Origin: Toxonevra muliebris | Lineage: Eukaryota > Arthropoda > Insecta > Diptera > Pallopteridae | NCBI GenBank assembly: GCA_963691655.1 | Contig: OY829329.1 | Span: 23,177,883-23,241,882, forward strand | Length of the DNA stretch: 64,000 bases | Direction: 5' to 3' | Shown here: positions 10,897-22,883 of the stretch, in pieces | Position numbering within the stretch: position 1 is the first letter of the stretch | Layout: each line of letters begins with the position of its first letter | The notes under the pieces: generated by a model | What the model saw: the letters and a program-made list of their open reading frames with translations, nothing else | Told to the model about the DNA's origin: nothing | Databases searched by the model: none | Position numbers and translations under genes: made by a program

Positions 10897-12070
10897 TAAT
10901 CAGCGTTGCCAAATTGCGGGGAATTCAACGATTTGCGGAGAATTTTACTTAGAGCGCGGGGAATTTTAAACCCTTCAAAAGTCTGCAGAATATTTTTTGT
11001 CAAATTTTATATTCCCAAGTACAATTCTGGCAAATTCGCAACCAACACTATAAAAACATTGCTTTATGCAACACTGTTTGAGTTTGGTATTTACATTTTT
11101 TGGTAAATGTTAAAAAAATTAATATTTGAAATCTAATTTTCTCAACAAATACTTCAATAGCAAGGAAATCCTTAAAACCAAGACTGCACATTTTCGTTCA
11201 GAGACTTAAAAAGGTATGCTATTTGAAAGTATTATATTTCAAAAGTATTTTGTAAAAATTTCAGAGAGAAATTTGGAGTACTTTCGTATACAATATATAG
11301 ACGATCAGACGGACCAAAACTATTGCGCGGCGCTTTTGCTTCTCTTTCGATCGTTTAGAAAGGCTTAATCCTTGCTGACTTTAACCTGTAAACTTACTGA
11401 CTTACGGTCAGCCATTTTAAAGAAGTAGAAGTATATTTTGGATGTCAAAAACCGATAGTCAAAATTTTAAACCAGTTTTTTTCAAAACCACATTTTTACC
11501 ATTAGCGTGCACTATAACAGAAATTTAAATATATTTTTCTACACAACAATGGCCCAGGACGTATTAGAAAAAATAAGTTTGATTAATTCTTTCCTAAATT
11601 TTCTAACTTTGCTTTTACGAAAAAATTCTAATTTTTGATAAAACCAATTTCCTCCGTTTTGTGAATTGTTGGTTTGGTATGTCCTGGGAGTACAGTCATA
11701 ATTTTTATAAGGATATTTTCTTTAGACGTTCCAGTGAGCCGAATCACGCACGACAATTAATGACGACTTTCAAAACGTTTTTCATGAAACTGCAAAAAAA
11801 AACCATGTTCTTGTACTTGAAGACTAGTACTTGAAGTCAAAAAATACATTTTTAATTAATCTATCAATCTTATAAAAATTGATAAAATTTTAAAATTTTG
11901 GGCCGAGAAAGTGTGGGTCCCCTTAAAATAACACTCACCGAGAGTACTTTTAAGCCTGCGTAGATGGTATTATATGAAATTATACCGGTGCTGGGAATTC
12001 TGTCGGAAATCGGGGAATTTCTAGGGAGTTATTGGGGTGAAAGTTCAAATGAGGTGGCATCCCTAGTAAT
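10897..12070. mobile_element. Doubtful hAT-like element (GCCA-type ends)
   Basis: The left edge CAGCGTTGCCAAATTGCGGG and the right edge GGTGGCATCCCTAG resemble the two ends of hAT-like elements (CAGNGNTGCCA-type). Both are followed inward by GGGGAATT-rich sequence (10916-10975 and 11990-12045). The flanking octamers match poorly, so the boundaries are uncertain. No transposase is visible. Confidence 0.25.
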
Positions 12071-12596
12071 AAATAAATAATGTGCTTCTGGCTACTCGGC
12101 TGCATTTACGAATACATAACGACGGTTTCTCTCATCTTTTTTTTTGGTTAAAAGATATTTTGGGGAGAGAATTAAGAGCAGATGAAGTGTGTTGCGTATT
12201 GTATTTTGATGTTTACATATACACAAAATAGTACTTGATTAATGATTGATTAATGAAAATTAATAAATGAAAACTAAATATGGCTGACGAACGCGTCACC
12301 AGTAACAAATCTACGAATACAAATTTAAATAGCGATATATCTGCGTTTGATAAACAGTAGAAACGATCACACAACTAAATGTGGTACAACCATTGACGTT
12401 CTATCTGCAAGAAATCTTGATAATATAAAACTAAATAATTTTGTATCGTACTTTAGTTACCATAATCCTATTATTCCTATTTGTAAAGCCGAATTGGAAG
12501 AAAATATTTAATACAATATCACCGAATAAAAACTTTAGTAGTTTTAAGTAAATGGAATTGTATTTTATATTATGACTCAATTTACTATATTGTCTG

Positions 12597-13591
12597 CAGT
12601 GTGGCCAACTCAGCTCTCAGCGCGTTTTTTAACGTGTTTTTTCAATTTAAAAGACACTAAATGCTTCGCTGAATAATCCTATCAAAATTTTTTATCGCAG
12701 CATTGTAATTTTTTAATTCATTTTACCCATCCCCGTACTTTTTGGGTAAAGTCTGGTAAACTGAGAGTAAACGAAAAATGCTCTCTCTGATACAAAAAAA
12801 TGCACAAAAGTACGGGAACGCACAAATCCACTTTTCTTGCACGAAACAAAACGTCAAATTTTAACGACAGTTAAATTCAAAAAACAAAGTTTCTGTTATA
12901 TTTAATAAAATGAAAATTGTTAAATCTTACAAGAAAATAAATAAATAATAAAAAAATTAAACATAAATTGTTCGCCTGACGACTTTTGTCGAGTTTTCTA
13001 GTTCATAATCACCATTTGCATTATTCAAAAATAGCAGAAGCTTCTACAGCGTCAGAAGTTGAACAGACAATTACGTCTTGTGGAGAATGTAGTTAAAAAT
13101 TAACTAATATATTATTAATTAATTTTCAAGTGTCTTTTAGACATTTTCCATTTTAACACTTATTTTTCTAAAAATTCTTTATTTATTTATTTCAAATTTT
13201 CAACATATTTTCACAAAAGCAAAAAAGCAGATTGTTTAACACTTTTAACATTTTTACCCGAAGAAAAAGTGCGGGATATTTCGTGAAAGAAGAAGAAGAC
13301 AATTACTCTCATCTCTGCTCTCATTTGCAAGTTTGTTAAGTACGGGAACGCTTTCTGTGCTGTTTTGGGCGCACGCGTTCACCCGCTTTGTAGTACGGGA
13401 GCGAACCTAATATTAAAATTGGACAGCAACCAAAATACTACCTACCTGGAAGTAACAATTAGAGAAAATGTTTTGATGTATTGAGTTTTCTCGCACTTTT
13501 ATAAGGAAAAAATTAAGTGCTTTTTTTAAAGAAAATACGCGTTTTATTTTATATTTTAGCGGATTTTGAGAAACAGAAGTTGGCCACACTG
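12597..13591. mobile_element. Non-autonomous hAT-like element (CAGTGTGGCCAACT ends)
   Basis: CAGTGTGGCCAACT at the left is repeated exactly in inverted orientation at the right (AGTTGGCCACACTG, ending at 13591). The flanks ATTGTCTG (12589-12596) and ATTGTCCC (13592-13599) match at 6 of 8 positions, fitting a decayed 8-bp hAT target duplication. Subterminal sequence is rich in GCGTTTTTTAACG and AAGTGCTTTTTTTAAAG words. The interior, about 970 bp, has no transposase; a 77-codon minus frame at its right edge is a shadow. A second member of the family, with the same ends, lies at 51236-52609. Confidence 0.65.
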
Positions 13592-13599
13592 ATTGTCCC

Positions 13600-14625
13600 T
13601 CTACCCATTTCTTACAAGATTTCTCTCTCTCTTTCTCGCTCTTCAACGTTATTCAACTAATTAAGTACGAAATATTTAAACGTAATTGATTAAATGAAAT
13701 TCAGCAAATTGAACATTTCTGCCTTGTGTAATGCCACACACATGGTTTTTTTTTACTGACCCTAAAATTTCAGATTTGATTTGGAGCCAACTTCAAGGTT
13801 CGCCAATTTCGATTTCGAAAAACTAACTAAATCAACCCCCCTATATTAATGATTTTAATTAAACTAATACTGGAAGTTCTTGGAGTGTTTCTCGGGATGT
13901 TTTTCAGTTAGGGAAGTTAAGAAACTTTTTTATGCTTGAAAAATAAAATTTAAACATGAAGACAATGTGCGCGTTACGTCACTCAAAGCTCATTTGAAAG
14001 GATTTAAAATAAGGTAAAGTGATTGTTTTTAATCCTTAATTCTAATAAAAATCTATACTAGGCAAAAAAAAAAAAAATTTTAAACAAATCATATCCAATC
14101 ACGAGTAACGAAAGTTATCCATTTCCATTTCAATTTCAATTTAAAATCAAAACCGCATAAAATTAGAAAAAAAAAAATTGTAGAAATTAAATTGAACGAG
14201 AAAAAATTCATTTAAATATTTCATCACAAATTTCTAAATGTAGTTATTTACCACACATCGAAGTTCTCATCAATTCCAGTTTCAATTTTCATCCGAAAAT
14301 TTATTAGAGTGTGTAAATAATCAATTTTGAAAATTGAACAACTCAATTTAGACAAAAATAACATTTAAATAATTTAATCAAAATGTTACAAATATACTCA
14401 TTGTATGTTTAACACTATAAAGCCCAGTTGAACTCGTTTTGATTACTGGACTGTAAGTTCACTTGAAGTTAGTACTGGCGTCAAGAATTTTAATATCAAT
14501 AGTATACGAAAATATCAAGAGAAATTAAAGTTCAACATCTGATTGTCTGGTATTAATATTGCATGCAATAAAGTTAATTGTTGAAACGTTCAAATTTTCC
14601 ATCGGAGATTTCTAGTGATTAAAGG
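13600..14625. other. AT-rich stretch, nothing recognised
   Basis: No supported gene, element end or array. There are a CT-rich tract at 13620-13645, a run of A at 14066-14078 and many ATTTCAATTT-type words. Confidence 0.4.
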
Positions 14626-14629
14626 TTAA

Positions 14630-14787
14630 CCCTTAGTGAGCCAAAAAATAGTTTTAGGCAATAGCTGAACAAAGATGGCACATTTTTTAAAATCATTGAG
14701 GTGAATATTGTGTTAACGCTCTGTTACTATATTAATGAAGCATGATGTGATATTTTTTTTACAATAAAGCCGCCGCCCAATAAAGGG
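14630..14787. mobile_element. 158-bp piggyBac-like MITE at TTAA
   Basis: TTAA at 14626-14629 is followed by CCCTTAGTGAGCC, and GGCGGCGGGCTTTATTG-type sequence is seen reading in from the right end, where GCCCAATAAAGGG is followed by TTAA (14788-14791). The ends pair as CCCTTWRTGRGC. A CCC-starting inverted repeat with exact TTAA duplication is the signature of piggyBac-type insertion. There is no coding sequence inside. The TIR is short and imperfect, so chance cannot be excluded. Confidence 0.5.
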
Positions 14788-14799
14788 TTAATCAACATT

Positions 14800-16080
14800 T
14801 ATAACAGATTTAATTGGATTGTGTATAACAAAGTAAACAAATGTAGATATTGTGATTGTAACAATAAATCAATCAATTTCAATAGGGCTGTGAAATATTT
14901 TTGATTGATTACATTATGAACTTTTTTTGTATAGTAATTTTTTATTTATTTATCAGGGATCAGATAACTATATTCATTAAAAACAATATAGCAGATATAC
15001 TCCAAAAGTATTAAGCATTGACGATAAGACTTTCTGATTTGGGTTATTATAATGAAAACATCAATTTTTAAATATAACGCCATTAACTATCGCGTATAGG
15101 AGAGGACGGGATAACCAAAACCACAGGGTAATTAAAACCATTGATCACATCCACGACTCCATATTTAATATGACATAATTTTTCAGTCAGTCTTGTTTTC
15201 TGTGTGTGCATAAGCGGAAGTTTTTTTTTTTTTGTGTTATGAAGTAATTTTCTAAATGATTTGCACTTTTTAATAATTTCTTTTATGTAGTGCCAATTTC
15301 CCCACCCTCCCCTACTCATATCTACATAATCACAATTTACCCAAGAAACATTTGACATTGAAATAATGAGACTAACATTTTCATCAAGTAGTAAGCAATA
15401 GCGTTTTTAGTGAAAGAGGGAAGAAAAGATTATTCACCACTTAATTGCTTTTAATTTTTAGCTAAAATCTTTCAGAGCTCTCACCTCCTCAAAATAATTA
15501 ATTAATTACCTTTGCTGGCTTTCGGTTTATGCTCTGTCATCAGCTAACTTTTAATGCACTTAAATCTAACTATTTCGCAACTAGAGGTGGTTGCTACTTG
15601 GATTATTTTTAATGGAGTCAACTGACTATTTTAACACTGCGATGTCCTAGGCTAACTTAAAGTTAGTTGCTTAAAAGCCAGCTAAAAGTTATCTAATAGG
15701 TTTATTAGCTTACAATTTATAATTAATATATCTTAAAATATTTGAAATTTAATAAAAAATATTACATTTTATGAAATTATTTTATTTTTCTTGCATTTCT
15801 CATATTAATATTAAATTTTTTCTAATTTAGTTGCATACTTTAACCTCACTTAACTGCATTAGATTTCACAATGCATAAAAGGAAAAAAATCAAACAACAG
15901 TTAAATGCTCCTTGAACAGAGATGCGAAAATATGTCAAAAACAACAAATCCACTGCACAGAATATGCACGGTTTGATTTTGGGAAAGCTCTGCATTACAT
16001 TGTAGTTAGCTTATAGTTAGATTATAAAAATTAACTATAAGTGTGCTATTTTCGTAGTCGACTACCGAATTGCTTGTAGG
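14800..16080. other. AT-rich stretch, no gene
   Basis: The 91-codon minus frame at 15083-15358 lacks any recognised domain. Around 15540-15720 the words AGCTAACTTTTAA, CTAACTTAAAGTTAG and AGCTAAAAGTTATCT repeat in both orientations, hinting at a decayed inverted-repeat element without clear ends. Confidence 0.35.
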
Positions 16081-16089
16081 GTGTATACT

Positions 16090-16290
16090 CGTATGACATA
16101 TGTGCATGTGTGAGTAAATTGAGCGACACGTACCGAATGAATCTGAAATGTTCTCTCATATAAATACAAGCTCCGTTCGTATTTTAATATATACCTCTCT
16201 CTCTTCTCTTAGTTGTTTAGAGTAGCACTTTCATGTCGCGCAGCAGTCGGAGCGAGAGGGAAACAGGAGTTAATACAGTTATTTTCATTT
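16090..16290 (+). promoter_or_regulatory. Weak promoter-like segment
   Basis: A TATA-like word (CATATAAATACAAG near 16157) is followed by a CT-rich tract (CCTCTCTCTCTTCTCTTAG near 16193) and a GC-richer patch with GTCGCGCAGCAGTCGGAGCG near 16235. The order resembles a fly promoter with an adjoining leader, but no exon, donor or coding sequence confirms it. Confidence 0.15.
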
Positions 16291-17257
16291 TACACATTTT
16301 TGATATTGAACTATACCGTGAGACAAGATGTCTACACATCAAAAATCCATAACTTAAAAGACTGAAACTTCAGTTTACTCGGTCTAGCATTGCCCTAACG
16401 TTGATTGGGTATTGTTTGATTATTTCAAAAGTCAAAATTTTTTTTTATCAGCAATATATTGCATTAGTGATTAGTGGTTGTTTTGCTACTGTAAATTGTG
16501 ATTGGTTTTAGCCACACTACACCACACTTCGTACTCGCACTTGCACTTAACTTATCACCTTTTAATCATCCTGATTATATTCACAAGCAATTTCACTTGA
16601 GATTTACCAATGCTTAGATACTTAAGATTAGTATCAGGAAAATGTAATTTGAAAAACAAGAAAAATAACAAATATAGATGAAGAGATTTAAAAGTAAGTG
16701 GGACGGCACTCAAGGAGGCTAACACTCAATCACGTGAAGGAACATGCATAGAAACTTAAGAAAGCAACTATTGAATCCAGAACTGCGGATCTTCCGGTAC
16801 GGATTGATACTCTATTGATGATTTTTTTGTAGAATTTCAGCTATTATTAATTGTAATAATGTTTAAAATTCTATATTATAAATAAAAATCTATGACACAT
16901 TACACATCGATTAATGTTCATCGATCAATCTTGTATAAAAAACATAAAACGACGCAAAAAGAGTACATCAGTTCATAGTGAGTCTTTTGAAAAAGTTTAA
17001 GGAGGGGAGAGAGAAACAAGAAAATTGGAAACACTTCCCGTCTACTCCGTTTCTAAAGAAAACTAAAAAGTCTTACAAGTGAAAAAAATATAAACATCTT
17101 CACTAGTGATCCGATAGTAATTGAAAGCTCATGTGCACGATCTTGCTGTGTACCTACGGTAGCCATCCACTCTGTATAATAAAGAAAAATATAGAAATGT
17201 TCTATGTTTTAGCATGTATGAATTCAAATAATGTGAATTAAAGTGCATTCAAGACTA

Positions 17258-18910
17258 TTATGCTTTAAAAATGATATCATTCAAATGGCCTCCACGGCTT
17301 CGTTTACAGGACTCCATCCGCGAGTTTCAATTTTGTATGACTATGTTGCTTAAATCGGGCTGGATCTCACCAATTGCTTAAATGGTGTTATTCTTAGTGT
17401 TGATTCGATACCCACATAGTATCGATACTTTTACTCATTACTTGTATCGAATAAAAGTATCGATGCTACCGAAAATATTGGGAAAAAGTTTCGAATATGT
17501 ACTTGTATCGAATACTCTTTTTTAAGTGGTTGTCAAGGAAATCATTCAGGCCAGAACGGCCCATTGTGATACAACATGGTTGAGCCTACAGTTTACACTA
17601 CTCAACACGAGTTTTTCGCCAATAAATCATGGTTTTGAGATATTTCCACTGGAAACCCGTGAATCATATAGAAATGACGTTAATTTAATTTAGCAAATAG
17701 CTAGAAAATTTATAATAGAAGGAAAACTAATCAACAGATTAAAGCTTGTTAAAAATATTTTATTTTAATGAAAAGGTTTCAATAAACATTATGTTCTACA
17801 TGCATGGCCGGAAATATCTTCTAGAACTTCAATACTGTACTGCAATATTGCCATACATTGAAATATTGCAATATGGACTGAAATATTTTGAATAATTCTG
17901 CAGTAGCATTTTGAAATATATTATTGATTGCTGTAAAATATTGTAAAATGATCCACAATTTTAAATATTGTACAGCAATATTTAAGTTTTTTAAATAAAT
18001 ATTTTCCAAAGGTATCGAGTATCCGATACTGACCCTTTTTTCCGATACCAAGTAAAATACTTATGTTATAGCATCGAGTAAAAAAAGTACTTGAATCGAA
18101 TGAAAAGTATCGAGTTTTTACTTGTATCGAATCATCACTAGTTATTCTTCAGTTGGTTTGTTGGCATAAAACAGTGACTTAACTTAGCTCCAGAGAAAAA
18201 AGTCTAAGGGCGTTAAATCGTGGTCATTCCACATCGCCTCTTCTGGAAATAACGCGTTCTGGGAACTTTTCTTGTAACAACTCCAATAAAACGCTCGCTG
18301 TGTGACACGTTGCGGAATCTTGTTGGAGCCACACGTTGTCCAGGTCTAAGCCATCCAATTGGGGCCACAAAAAGTCAGATATCATGGTGCGATACCGTTC
18401 GCCAGTAACAGTCACCGTCTGATCGTTTCGGAAAATGTATGGCCCAATGAAACCGCCTGACTAAACTCTATATCAAACAGTAAGTTTCTCCGGACTCTTG
18501 ATACTGCTGTGAATTACTCTCTGGCCAATTTTGCTTGTTCACGAAACCGTTCGACAAAAAATGGACTTTATCACTGAAGGTGACTTTTTCGCCAAAATTT
18601 GCATTCGTTTTCAACTACTTCAGAGCCCAAACAACGAGCTTGGTGGTCTTGGGGCTTCAGTTCCAGTGTAAATTAAATCTCATACGGATAGATGTTCAAG
18701 ACTTTTCGCAACCCCTTGCCAACTTTTTGGGTCTTCTGCCATACTTTCAGCAACAGCAGCAATATTCTCGCTTGATCGCGCATTTCGGTATCGTATCGGC
18801 AACCGAAACGCTTTGGTCGAATTTTGCGCTAATTCGTTCAATTGATCAAAGGTTTTCAATGGGAATTTGACCCATTTCCAACCGCTACTGAATCGCTGGG
18901 TGAAAATCAA
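17258..18910 (-). pseudogene. DD41D (rosa-type) mariner transposase pseudogene, split by an insertion
   Basis: On the minus strand the pieces are, in order: a linker helix (ENIAAVAESMAEDP, about 18710-18780); a stretch reading TLELKPQDHQARCLGSE; the first catalytic region (KVTFSDKVHFLSNGFVNKQN, about 18500-18560); ERYRTMISDFLWPQLDGLDL; the second aspartate in VWLQQDSATCHTA (18224-18415 open frame); the third in HDLTPLDFFLW; and a C-terminus IGEIQPDL...SRGGHLNDIIFKA ending in a stop at 17258. The spacing between the second and third aspartates, allowing for a short deletion, and the phrase DLTPLDFFLW fit the DD41D/rosa mariners of flies. Frameshifts and stops disable it. A 746-bp hAT-like element (17395-18140) interrupts the C-terminal part. 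N-terminal DNA-binding helices and TIRs were not found. Confidence 0.85.
17395..18140. mobile_element. 746-bp hAT-like element with perfect 8-bp target duplication
   Basis: The ends TAGTGTTGATTCGATAC and GTATCGAATCATCACTA form a 17-bp inverted repeat with one mismatch. GTTATTCT occurs exactly on both sides (17387-17394 and 18141-18148). An 8-bp duplication with a short TIR is the hallmark of hAT-type insertion. The subterminal DNA repeats AGTATCGA and TACTTGTATCGA words, and the middle repeats AATATTGCA words; the 76-codon frame at 17821-18051 is a by-product. The element lies inside the mariner pseudogene, between the codons for NNT and I of its C-terminal region, so it is the younger insertion. 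It has no transposase of its own. Confidence 0.88.
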
Positions 18911-21160
18911 TGAAACTTTTTGTAAGTTCTATAAACGCGAAAAAAAAATGTCTAATTTTAAGATTTTTTTTATCTCTTCCTGTTTGGTCAGGTGGAGGAG
19001 GTGGTTGATTTTTCTGGATATCAGTGCTTTTCGCGCTCACCTGGTCCCAGCATATAAACCACAGAATGCGTTTATAATTTTTGCTGACATTCGAAGAAAT
19101 AATATTTTCGAGTCTTTTTGTAATGTAGCGTTAATTTTTGTTTTTTTTTGTGAAAGTCACTTAGCGCGACTTTAAAAAAACAGGTAAAAATGCGAACTTT
19201 TCAAAACCAAAAATATTTTAAGTTTAGAAAGGTGTAATATGACATATTTGCTGTTTTCCGCCAATCTACCAAAATTCGAAAGTCGTTGGTCGATTTTTCG
19301 ACCACTTGTTGAAAATGGGTTAAAGCGGATTCTTTTACATTGAGACACTGTTCACTTTTCGAAGCAAAATCTTAAAAATAGACATATTATAAAAATTACT
19401 TGACTGATTCACACGCTTTCATATACTGTCGTATAATTTTGTATGAAAAATTAGAGAATTTATGACAAATGGGAGGATACCACACCAAATAAGGAACCTT
19501 GTGAATTGCCCAACTGTATCTTTTCAACAAATACCCGTAAGTTTTATAAAATTTCCATACATTTCAGCCTTATTTCCTTCCTATCGTACAGAACCTGAAT
19601 TTGCAGTACAATTGGAAATTTCCGTACGTTTAAAATCACTGGCCACAACTGAAATACGACGTAATTTGTTACTAACTAACCGAAAAACTAATTTAAAAAA
19701 AGATAACAACGTCTCATCTGTTCTTTCACCGTGGTTTTTACTATAGCATAATGGAAATTTTCCAATTGAAAGATATTGAATGATCCATTGTATGTTTATA
19801 ATTTAAAAAAGCTCCATTTTATGTTATCACGGCATATTCGCAAATGAGGGGTATATAAAAATGACTTTCCTCAAAAATATTGAGCTGTGACGGTTTAGTA
19901 GAAATTGAACGTATTCTAATTCAATAGAAAAAGGAAAATATGTACTGTTGTAAAAAACAAATAACTTTTTGGGTTGAGCAATATTAAGCAAAAATTATAA
20001 TTCAAAATAAAAAAAGGAGTGTCATTGCTGATATAAAAAAAAAATTTAAGTTAATTACAGAAAATTTCGCAGCTCTTGGCACTCCTAAAACGATGGCGCC
20101 CTAAGCAACTGCTTCAACTACTTATGTGAAAAATTCGGCTCTGGGTGCATAGTGGTCTGTTTGGGATAATCTCATAATAAATAATTTCTTTGGATTGCGG
20201 CAGTTCACTAAATCTAAATCTTTTGATTAGACTAACGACTAAATATACAAGTGCATGGCATTAAGGTAAATACAAAGGTATATGTATAAGTATTCTATGC
20301 GAAATACTTACATACATATATGTATTTATATTATTATATATTACCGATAATGCTTTGATTTTTATCTTAGTTGGCATAGTTCATTTGTTCTCCTAACTAA
20401 CTAATATCTCGTGCATTTGTTGTAGAGAGATAAGATTTTGCTCATATATATTTTTATTTTGGTTTTATTTATTTAATGACAAATAAAAAAAAAATAGTTA
20501 TGTTCAAAAGTTTTATTATGCTTGTCAATTCTCTTTGAAAATACCATGTATAAATCATTGAATTAAAAAAATAAAATGATTGTAAATAAAATAATAATAA
20601 AAAAATAATAATAAAAAAAAAAAAAATTTCAGTATCATAATTTTTCTATGACAAATATGATTGTGAATCCAGAAAAAAAACTGAGAATAAAAATAAATAT
20701 TGCACTCTTTTATGTACATTTTTCATTAATATATATATATATCTATGATTATATGAAGGTATTTTTATTTTGTATTATAAATTATCTGATGGAATTTTTT
20801 TATTTATTATTATTTTTTTTTCATTTTTTGTTCTTTTTAACACAATCTTGTTAAGTACGTAAATTGCTTTTGGATAGGTTGTTGTACTTTTTGCTACATA
20901 TTTTATGGGTAATTATTATTTATAACCAAAACTTTAGTTAAGATATACAATGTACCCGAATTTTATTTATTTAGAGGATTTATATTGAATTTTGTTATTT
21001 TTCTTATTATTTTTGATTTAAAAAAACGTGAAATATGAAATCGGAAAGGTTTTTAACTTTTAATCAAAAAGAAACAAATAATAAATAAATTTTTTATTGA
21101 AGAATTATATTAAAACAATTCTGAAAAATGAAAATAGTAAACAAATTCTATTTTAAACAC
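18911..21160. other. AT-rich stretch, no supported gene
   Basis: The largest frames (102 codons at 18867-19175 and 94 codons at 19462-19746, both plus) show no known domain. The first overlaps the mariner remnant antisense and is a shadow at its start. Around 20570-20630 there is an (AAT)n/poly-A microsatellite. GCACTCCTAAAACGATGGCG near 20078 looks like dispersed-repeat sequence but was not assigned. Confidence 0.4.
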
Positions 21161-21169
21161 AGGGAACTT

Positions 21170-21300
21170 GCTCTCAGAGGTCGGTGTCGCGTATTGATTA
21201 GACTGCTGGGTTTCTATGTAGAGGGGCCGGGCAATGACAAACCTCCAAGAGTATGGGAAAAACTAAATGTGTCATGGGACATAACATGATCGAAATGAAA
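21170..21300 (+). repeat. Fragment related to the SINE/LINE tail at 27.5 kb
   Basis: The phrase GCCGGGCAATGACAAACCTCC (split over 21226-21247) parallels GTAGGCAATGGCAAAACCACC in the SINE-like unit at 27.5-27.8 kb. The two could be fragments of related non-LTR or SINE 3' sequence. The match is short. Confidence 0.3.
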
Positions 21301-21304
21301 CTAT

Positions 21305-22870
21305 CTAAAGAAAATATATTATTTTATATTTAATTTTTATTTAATTTAAATTTAGATTTGTAAACAGTCCGTTTTTAATTATTTTATGATAGCTAAAATA
21401 CGAAATAAATACTTTTCCTTTCAATTTTCTTTTCATGGGTTGTCTCTAAAGCGGAGTTTACATCTGGAAGAAAATTGCCACAAGTTGCTCTCAGAGAGTA
21501 TTTTTTTAGGGTAAATTGCTTATGTAAATAGAGAAAAAAGAAACTTGTGGTTTGCCATGCATAGCAATTAACTCACTAAAAGATTTCCTAAAAAAAATTG
21601 CAATAATTTTGTTGCAGTTGTAAACTGTGCCTTACGAAACTCTTTAAGTTACTTTTAAATGTGAGGGAGGGAGGGAGGGAAGATGAAAATGAATGAGTCA
21701 ATATCGGCTATACCAACAATTTTAAACTACTTTTGACGTTTGTTTTTTTACAAATTTTTCATCTCTGTTCCACTCATGTAAAACTAATAACAAAGAAGCA
21801 ATAGAAATACAAAATCAGTCGGTTGAAATCGTTGTGTTTGAAAGTAGACATGGGAGTTGGGCAGAGACGTTGGCTCTCTCAATCTCATCTCAAATTAGCG
21901 AGTGATTGATTTTAGAAGACTTTACTGTTGTTAGTCGTGTTGTTTTTGCAAGAAATTCTTTTAATGCAAATACATACATAAATATGAGAGAGTGAGAGAA
22001 AGTCTACTGTTCGTATTGGTCTTGCAAGAGTTGACTTTGTTAGCTTACTCGCTCTTTTGTTCATTTACATATTCACCAGTGTTGCCAGGTGTGAGCTAAT
22101 TCCCGGAAACACGTCAAAAACTTCCCCAGTCTCCGGAACGATGCCACACACATTTCTACAGAACAAATGCAATTTTCTAAATTGTTTTACAATCATATTT
22201 ATTTAAAACGAAATAAAAAACACAGTAATTTTCGTTTAATATTATGAAATATTTATCATAAAAAATGTAGGTAAGAAAGAAGAAAAAACATTGCTATGCA
22301 ACTACATATATAGGCTCATATATTTTATAAGCCTTTAGTGTTACAAATGCTCAATTAGAGCATTTGTAATATATCGATTTAAAAGTAAATTATTTTAAAA
22401 TAAGTCTCTTTGAGAAAACCTGTTAGTTAACAGCATTGCTTCTACAGTCTCTGTAGATTATCTGTTCCTTTTGTTTTATTATTATTTATATCAGAAAATC
22501 TTCTTTCTACACATGCTGTGGTTTGTGGTATAGTAAAAATATGTTGCGCGATTTTTTAGGTGAGAGGAAATATAAGTTTTTCGTGTTTTTGTTTCATTTA
22601 ACATACTTTGTTCTAAAATTTTTAAGGGTCTTTGATTTTTAAGTCCATGACCTTTAATAACATTGTGCAACAGTTAAACGTGAAGTAATAAAGCAAAATG
22701 GTCTTCAGATTCGAGCTCAGCGACCCCAAATTACTTACAAGACTACATCGCCATTTCGATTGAGAAAACTCAATTTTGAAGCACAGTGTAATCAAAATTC
22801 ATTGTCTAAGTTAACAAACTCAGCGTTGGGAAAAAACTGTACCAATCAAGTTATTTCTCCTGAATTCATT
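21305..22870. other. AT-rich stretch with GAGA-type words and a solitary hAT-like end
   Basis: No gene is supported. Between 21860 and 22050 the DNA repeats GAGAG/CTCTC words (GGCTCTCTCAATCTCATCTC; GAGAGAGTGAGAGAAAG). At 22077, CAGTGTTGCCAGGTGTGAGC resembles a hAT-like terminal repeat, but no partner end with a target duplication was found. Confidence 0.3.
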
Positions 22871-22883
22871 AACTTAAACTCAT

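Noticed and set aside
18535..18870. 111-codon plus-strand frame
   Set aside because: It lies antisense to the mariner transposase pseudogene, whose recognisable motifs are on the minus strand.
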